Source of the DNA: Acidimicrobiaceae bacterium
GTDB taxonomy: Bacteria > Actinomycetota > Acidimicrobiia > Acidimicrobiales > Bog-793
NCBI GenBank assembly: GCA_025463965.1
Contig: JAODBN010000059.1
Span: forward strand, 1 to 17,712
DNA length: 17,712 nucleotides
Direction of reading: 5' to 3'
In this document: one piece after another, positions 14,016-17,712 of the stretch
Layout: each line of letters begins with the position of its first letter
Position numbering within the stretch: the stretch's first letter is position 1
Translations under genes and position numbers: made by a program
The notes under the pieces: generated by a model
What the model saw: only the letters and a program-made list of their open reading frames with translations
Database searches by the model: none
What the model was told of the DNA's origin: nothing

Positions 14016-14968
14016 GCAACGAGCTTGACGGGATCAGCGACGAGGAAGGCCGCAGCTGGCTTCGCACGATGATGCTGATCCGGCGCTTCGAGGAGCGGGC
14101 CGAGCAGCTGACGACGCGCGGGAAGGTGCCCGGAGGGGTCCACCCGGCGGTGGGCCAGGAGGCGACCGCTGTCGGCGTCGCCTCGGTGCTCACCCTAGAG
14201 GACACCGTTTCTGCGCCACACCGGGGTCACCACCACGCGATCGCGAAGGGCATCACCGCGAATGGCCTGATGGCCGAGCTGTACGGCAAGTCCACTGGGG
14301 TCTCCCACGGCCGGGGCGGCTCGATGCACCTCGCCGGCTTCGAGGTCGGCTTCATCGGCTCCAACGGCATCGTGGGCGCCTCTGTCGGCATCGCCCTCGG
14401 CGACTCCTTCGCGGCGCACTTCCGGAACCAGGCGCGCTGTGCGTTCGCCTTCTTCGGCGACGGCGGGATCAACACCGGTCGGACCTGGGAGTCCATGAAC
14501 CTCGCGGCCGCCTGGAAGCTCCCGCTCATCGCCGTGTGCGAGAACAACCTGTACGCGGTCGAGACCCCCACCGCAAGCGTCACGGGTGGGGGGTCGATGG
14601 TGCGCCGTGCCGAGGGCTTCGGTATGACTTCGGTGAGCGTCGACGGCCAGGACCTGCTCGAGGTCCGTGCCGTGGCGGCCGCCGCTCGTCAACGGGCGAT
14701 CGACGGAGACGGCCCGACCTTTATCGAGGCACGCACCTACCGCTACTCAGGGCACGGCTCGGGCGAAGCGGTCGGCTCCTACCGCACGCCCGAGGAGGTC
14801 GCCGAGTGGCGCTCGTCACGGGACCCGATCGAGCGCTTCGCTGCCGTCCTCGCACAGGCCGGCCGTCTGAAAGACGGCGAGCTCGCGGCGCTCGACGCCG
14901 AGGTCGTGGCCGAGGTCGACGAGGCGGTCCGCTTCGCCGAGGACTCGCCCTGGCCCGAGAGCGTTTGA
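14012..14968 (+). CDS. Thiamine-diphosphate E1 alpha subunit, 2-oxoacid or acetoin dehydrogenase type
   Basis: Alpha half of the alpha2-beta2 E1 decarboxylase. It carries HRGHHH at 70-75, GRGGSMH near 100, the thiamine-diphosphate/Mg motif GDG at 149-151 ending in ENN at 177-179, and the TYRYSGHGSGE loop with YRTPEE after it. The overall pattern is closer to acetoin dehydrogenase AcoA and bacterial PDH alpha than to the branched-chain type. 318 residues is the full alpha length. The ATG at 14012 overlaps the E2 stop and has GAGGAGG upstream. An E1 beta subunit, which supplies half of each active site, would be expected next door, but the next genes are ABC permeases and none is present in this window. 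Either beta lies elsewhere or the protein has another partner. Confidence 0.94.
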   Translation: MSNELDGISDEEGRSWLRTMMLIRRFEERAEQLTTRGKVPGGVHPAVGQEATAVGVASVLTLEDTVSAPHRGHHHAIAKGITANGLMAELYGKSTGVSHGRGGSMHLAGFEVGFIGSNGIVGASVGIALGDSFAAHFRNQARCAFAFFGDGGINTGRTWESMNLAAAWKLPLIAVCENNLYAVETPTASVTGGGSMVRRAEGFGMTSVSVDGQDLLEVRAVAAAARQRAIDGDGPTFIEARTYRYSGHGSGEAVGSYRTPEEVAEWRSSRDPIERFAAVLAQAGRLKDGELAALDAEVVAEVDEAVRFAEDSPWPESV

Positions 14969-15041
14969 CGATTACGGTTCCGAAAAGAACTGCGCCGGGG
15001 CTGCTCGGCGCCCCGAACAATCCTTGCGGAAAGGGGGGAAG

Positions 15042-16001
15042 ATGTCCGATGTCACCGAATTAGAGGCCCTGGCGACCACCGTCACGGCGGCCGCGGTCCG
15101 GCCCCAGCCTCCGCGTCCGTCGGCGGGCGCCCGCTTTCGGTCGTCCCTCGACAAGAAGTTCTACATACTGGCGGCGATGCCCGCCCTGGTCGTCGTCACC
15201 GCCATCGTCGCGGTGCCGCTTGTCATCGGCATCTACCTCAGCTTCACCAACTACAACCCGATCAACCCGACCTTCAAGTGGGCCGGACTGGTCAACTACG
15301 ACGCGATCATCCACAACAACCAGGCCGTTGTAGCGATCCAGAACACGGTGATCTTCGCCGGGGCCGGGATCGTGATCGAGGTGATCATCGGGCTCTTCTT
15401 CGCCCTCATGCTCGCCCGCCCGATGCGGGGCATCGGCTTTTTCCGGACCCTGTTCGTGCTTCCCCTCATGGTGGCCGGCGTGGCCTCTGCGGTGACGTGG
15501 CGGGTCCTTCTCAACACCTCGAACGGATGGGTCAACTACTTCCTCAGCGTGATCGGGCTTCCCCAGCCGAACTGGTTGGCGAACGCCCATACCGCGATGC
15601 CGTCGATCCTCATCGCGGATGCCTGGTCGGGGGTCCCGATCGTTGCGATCATCTGCCTTGCCGGCCTGCTGGCACTGCCGAAGGAGCCGGTCGAAGCAGC
15701 GAGGATCGACGGCGCCTCCGAGCTGCGAGTGTTGCGCCACGTCACGTTGCCCGGCCTTCGGCCGGTTCTCGCGTTCGCGGTGCTGTTCCAGCTCGTGAAC
15801 CTGTTCCGCCAGTTCGCCGAGTTCTCGATCATCACCGGTGGTGGCCCGGGACTGGCCACCAACGTTCTCAACTACTACGTCTGGCAGACCAGCTTCATCT
15901 TCGGCGAGCTGGGCCTCGGCGCTGCCCTCGCGGTCGTGCTGGTCGTCGTCATGGCGGTCCCGCTGGTCATCGTGTTCAAGCTTTCGAAGAGGAGGGACTG
16001 A
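15042..16001 (+). CDS. Sugar ABC transporter permease, MalF type (pair 1)
   Basis: Inner-membrane permease of the carbohydrate-uptake-1 ABC family, about six transmembrane helices in 319 residues. First helix after a polar N-terminal tail of about 40 residues; the ATPase-contact EAA loop reads EAARIDGASELRVLRHVTLP near residue 218. The ATG at 15042 follows AAGGGGGGAAG; the TTG at 15024 in the same frame is a poor choice. Begins 73 bases after E1 alpha with a weak GC hairpin (14996-15001 with 15010-15015) between, so it may be co-transcribed or have its own promoter. Two bases from the MalG-type partner. No solute-binding protein or ATPase is in the window. The ligand is presumably the island's substrate. 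Confidence 0.93.
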   Translation: MSDVTELEALATTVTAAAVRPQPPRPSAGARFRSSLDKKFYILAAMPALVVVTAIVAVPLVIGIYLSFTNYNPINPTFKWAGLVNYDAIIHNNQAVVAIQNTVIFAGAGIVIEVIIGLFFALMLARPMRGIGFFRTLFVLPLMVAGVASAVTWRVLLNTSNGWVNYFLSVIGLPQPNWLANAHTAMPSILIADAWSGVPIVAIICLAGLLALPKEPVEAARIDGASELRVLRHVTLPGLRPVLAFAVLFQLVNLFRQFAEFSIITGGGPGLATNVLNYYVWQTSFIFGELGLGAALAVVLVVVMAVPLVIVFKLSKRRD

Positions 16002-16002
16002 G

Positions 16003-16887
16003 ATGGCCGTCGTCACTGCAGGGCCGCCCGAGACGTCTCGGGGTCGACTCATGTCCAAGCTCGCCAAGAGGCGAACTGCGAACGGGCTGACCCTGCTCGC
16101 ACTCATCCTCGGCGCCGCCTTCATCCTGCTGCCGATCTTCTGGCTCGTCGACACGGCGTTCAAGCCGGTGCAGCTCGCGTTCTTGATTCCGCCGCACTTC
16201 CTGTACCGCCCGACGCTGGGCAACTTCCAGAGCCTGATCTCTGGTCAGGACAGCCAGTACGTCGCGGACATGTTGCACTCGGTGATCATCATGCTCGTGT
16301 CGGTCGGCATTGCCCTCGTGCTGGGCACCCCGGCCGGGTACTCGCTTGCCCGCTCGCGATTTCGCGGCAGCGGCGCCATCACTGGCTGGCTGATCGTCGC
16401 CTACATCGTCCCGGCGCTCGTCTACATCGTTCCGCTGTACGCGATCTACCAGAAGTTCAACATCAGCGGGTCGTACCTCGCGGTCATCCTCTACTACGAG
16501 ACCTTCGAGCTGCCCTTTGTGGTGTTCATGATGCGGAGCTACTTCGCCGACGTGCCGGTGACGCTGGACGAGGCGGCCCGGGTCGACGGCGCCACCCGAT
16601 TCCAGGCCTTCCGCAAGGTGCTTCTACCGCTCGTCCTGCCGGGCCTTTCGACGGTGACCATCCTGGCTGCCATCACCTCTTGGGGTGAGTACTTCGGGGC
16701 GCTCATCTTCACCGGGCCCTCCACCACGACCGCTCCCGTTGCCCTTCAGAACTACGTGGGCCTCGAGACTGCGAACTGGAGCACGCTTGCCGCGGCGGCA
16801 CTGTTCTTGGTAGTCCCTGTCCTCGCGCTCACCGGGGTGGCCCAGCGCGGCTACCTCAGAACGGTCACCTCCGCCACCACCGGCTGA
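16003..16887 (+). CDS. Sugar ABC transporter permease, MalG type (pair 1)
   Basis: Second permease half, 294 residues with about six membrane helices. N-terminal tail, first helix around LTLLALILGAAFILLPIFWL, and EAA loop EAARVDGATRFQAFRKVLLP near residue 189 that docks on the shared ATPase. The ATG at 16003 begins two bases after the MalF-type stop, with GGAGG about eight bases upstream inside that gene; the frame further left is a shadow of it. MalF- and MalG-type halves work as a heterodimer with a binding protein and an MsmX/UgpC-like ATPase, which must be encoded elsewhere. A strong hairpin follows, so the pair closes its transcription unit. Confidence 0.94.
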   Translation: MAVVTAGPPETSRGRLMSKLAKRRTANGLTLLALILGAAFILLPIFWLVDTAFKPVQLAFLIPPHFLYRPTLGNFQSLISGQDSQYVADMLHSVIIMLVSVGIALVLGTPAGYSLARSRFRGSGAITGWLIVAYIVPALVYIVPLYAIYQKFNISGSYLAVILYYETFELPFVVFMMRSYFADVPVTLDEAARVDGATRFQAFRKVLLPLVLPGLSTVTILAAITSWGEYFGALIFTGPSTTTAPVALQNYVGLETANWSTLAAAALFLVVPVLALTGVAQRGYLRTVTSATTG

Positions 16888-16899
16888 GGTCCTGACGGC

Positions 16900-16937
16900 G
16901 CCGGCACCGTAGTGTCCCCCTTCACTACGGTGCCGGC
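16900..16937 (+). terminator. Strong hairpin terminator after the first permease pair
   Basis: Perfect 15-base-pair GC-rich stem (16900-16914 with 16923-16937) and an eight-base pyrimidine loop, 12 bases past the MalG-type stop. There is no T-tract after it, as is common in GC-rich actinobacteria. Confidence 0.75.
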
Positions 16938-17022
16938 AGCCGCTCGGAAGAAGAGCTAACGCGACGGCTCTTTGCGCGGCCCGCCAGATTAGGGTTGAGG
17001 CGCTCACCAGCGAGGGAGCTGT

Positions 17023-17712
17023 TTGGACACTCGTCGCGCCAAAAGCTTGATGCGACCGGCCGCTCACGCTCGTCTGCCCGTCCTGCCCAAGTCCCGCCCG
17101 CAGAGCGCGATCTCGGGCGGCGTCCGCGTCGGAGCCTGGGCGCGCAACTGGGTCGACCGGCGTTTCTTGAGCCTTGCGGCGATTCCTGGCTTTGCTCTGC
17201 TGGCGGTGGTGTCGGGCGTCCCCATGCTCGCGGCAGTGTTCCTGAGCTTCACTGTGGTGGTTCCCGGGACCTTTCGGTTCCACTGGATCGGGCTCGCCAA
17301 CTACCGGAGCATCTTCCAATTCTCGGGCCTTTTCAACAACGCCATACCGATCGAGAACACCTACATCTTTGCCGGCCTTGCCCTCGGCATCGAGACCGTG
17401 CTGGGTGTGCTGCTTGCGGTGCTCCTGGCCCAGCGGATACGGGGGATCGGCGTTCTGCGGGCCATCTACGCGCTACCGCTCTTCGCCGCGACGATCGGCT
17501 CCGCCGTCGCGTGGAGCTCGCTTTTGAACCGGGCCAATGGCTGGGTGGACTACTTCCTCGGGCTGGTGGGCCTCGGGCAGCCGATATGGCTCGCCGACCC
17601 GCACGTCGCCATGATCTCGGTGGTCATCGCCGACGCGTGGTCCGGCATCCCCGTGATCGGCTTCATCGTCCTCGCAGGACTGCTGAGCCTGCCTCGCGAG
17701 CCGCTCGAGGCC
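17023..17712 (+). CDS. Sugar ABC transporter permease, MalF type (pair 2), cut by window edge
   Basis: Second MalF-type permease, 230 residues visible and open at base 17712, stopping at the start of the EAA loop (LPREPLEA). It follows the same plan as the gene at 15042 and shares the motifs NGWV(N/D)YFL, LIADAWSG-like (VIADAWSGIP) and LAGLL, so the two are paralogues. The TTG at 17023 is chosen because GAGGGAG lies four to five bases upstream; ATG 17050 is the alternative, leaving a shorter polar tail. It lies beyond a terminator, so it has its own promoter, not identified in the 85 bases before it. It probably opens a second permease pair. Confidence 0.9.
   Translation, partial: MDTRRAKSLMRPAAHARLPVLPKSRPQSAISGGVRVGAWARNWVDRRFLSLAAIPGFALLAVVSGVPMLAAVFLSFTVVVPGTFRFHWIGLANYRSIFQFSGLFNNAIPIENTYIFAGLALGIETVLGVLLAVLLAQRIRGIGVLRAIYALPLFAATIGSAVAWSSLLNRANGWVDYFLGLVGLGQPIWLADPHVAMISVVIADAWSGIPVIGFIVLAGLLSLPREPLEA

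Noticed and set aside
14965..14993. TTGACG with a 17-base spacer and AACTGC as a promoter for the permeases
   Set aside because: The -10 lacks both the leading T and the final T, and the -35 overlaps the E1 alpha stop; too weak to list.
1..17712. CRISPR arrays, tRNA, rRNA, insertion sequences and attachment sites
   Set aside because: No spaced direct repeats, cloverleaf sequences, transposase motifs or flanking duplications were seen on either strand.

Overview
The window is GC-rich (about two thirds G+C by eye), rich in GTG and TTG starts, and carries an LLM-class, F420-type oxidoreductase. Together these point to an actinobacterium; no rRNA, tRNA or phylogenetic marker is present to narrow it. 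Seventeen protein genes are supported, two cut by the window edges. There is no gene-free stretch over 300 bases, and I see no transposase, CRISPR array, tRNA or rRNA.

Layout: (1) 1-3236, minus strand: UlaG-like metallo-hydrolase, CtBP-type 2-hydroxyacid dehydrogenase and a flavin monooxygenase, apparently one operon running off the left edge. (2) 3342-7404, plus strand: FAH-family hydrolase, GntR/FCD regulator, LLM oxidoreductase, and a dihydrolipoamide-dehydrogenase-like flavoprotein that lacks both redox cysteines. (3) 7472-9489, minus strand: RhtA-like exporter and a DHDPS/NAL-family aldolase, separated by a strong terminator. (4) 9634-14968, plus strand: LDH2-family dehydrogenase, second DHDPS-family enzyme, second CtBP-type dehydrogenase, lipoyl E2 acyltransferase and an E1 alpha subunit. 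(5) 15042-17712, plus strand: a MalF/MalG-type sugar ABC permease pair, a terminator, and the start of another MalF-type permease.

The genes look like one catabolic island for an imported, probably sugar-acid-like or keto-acid-like compound. ABC permeases bring it in, dehydrogenases oxidise or reduce 2-hydroxy/2-keto acids, DHDPS-family aldolases or dehydratases and an FAH hydrolase act on the keto-acid carbon chain, and a 2-oxoacid-dehydrogenase-like set (E1 alpha, E2, odd E3; no E1 beta seen) may make the acyl-CoA. The substrate is not identifiable from sequence alone.

The unifying signal is a 12-base near-palindrome (ACTGTCRACAAT-like; ATTGT-nn-ACAGT on the other strand). It occurs in five intergenic regions that together lie in front of most of the transcription units, including that of the GntR/FCD regulator. 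I read it as the operator of that regulator, making the island a self-contained regulon.
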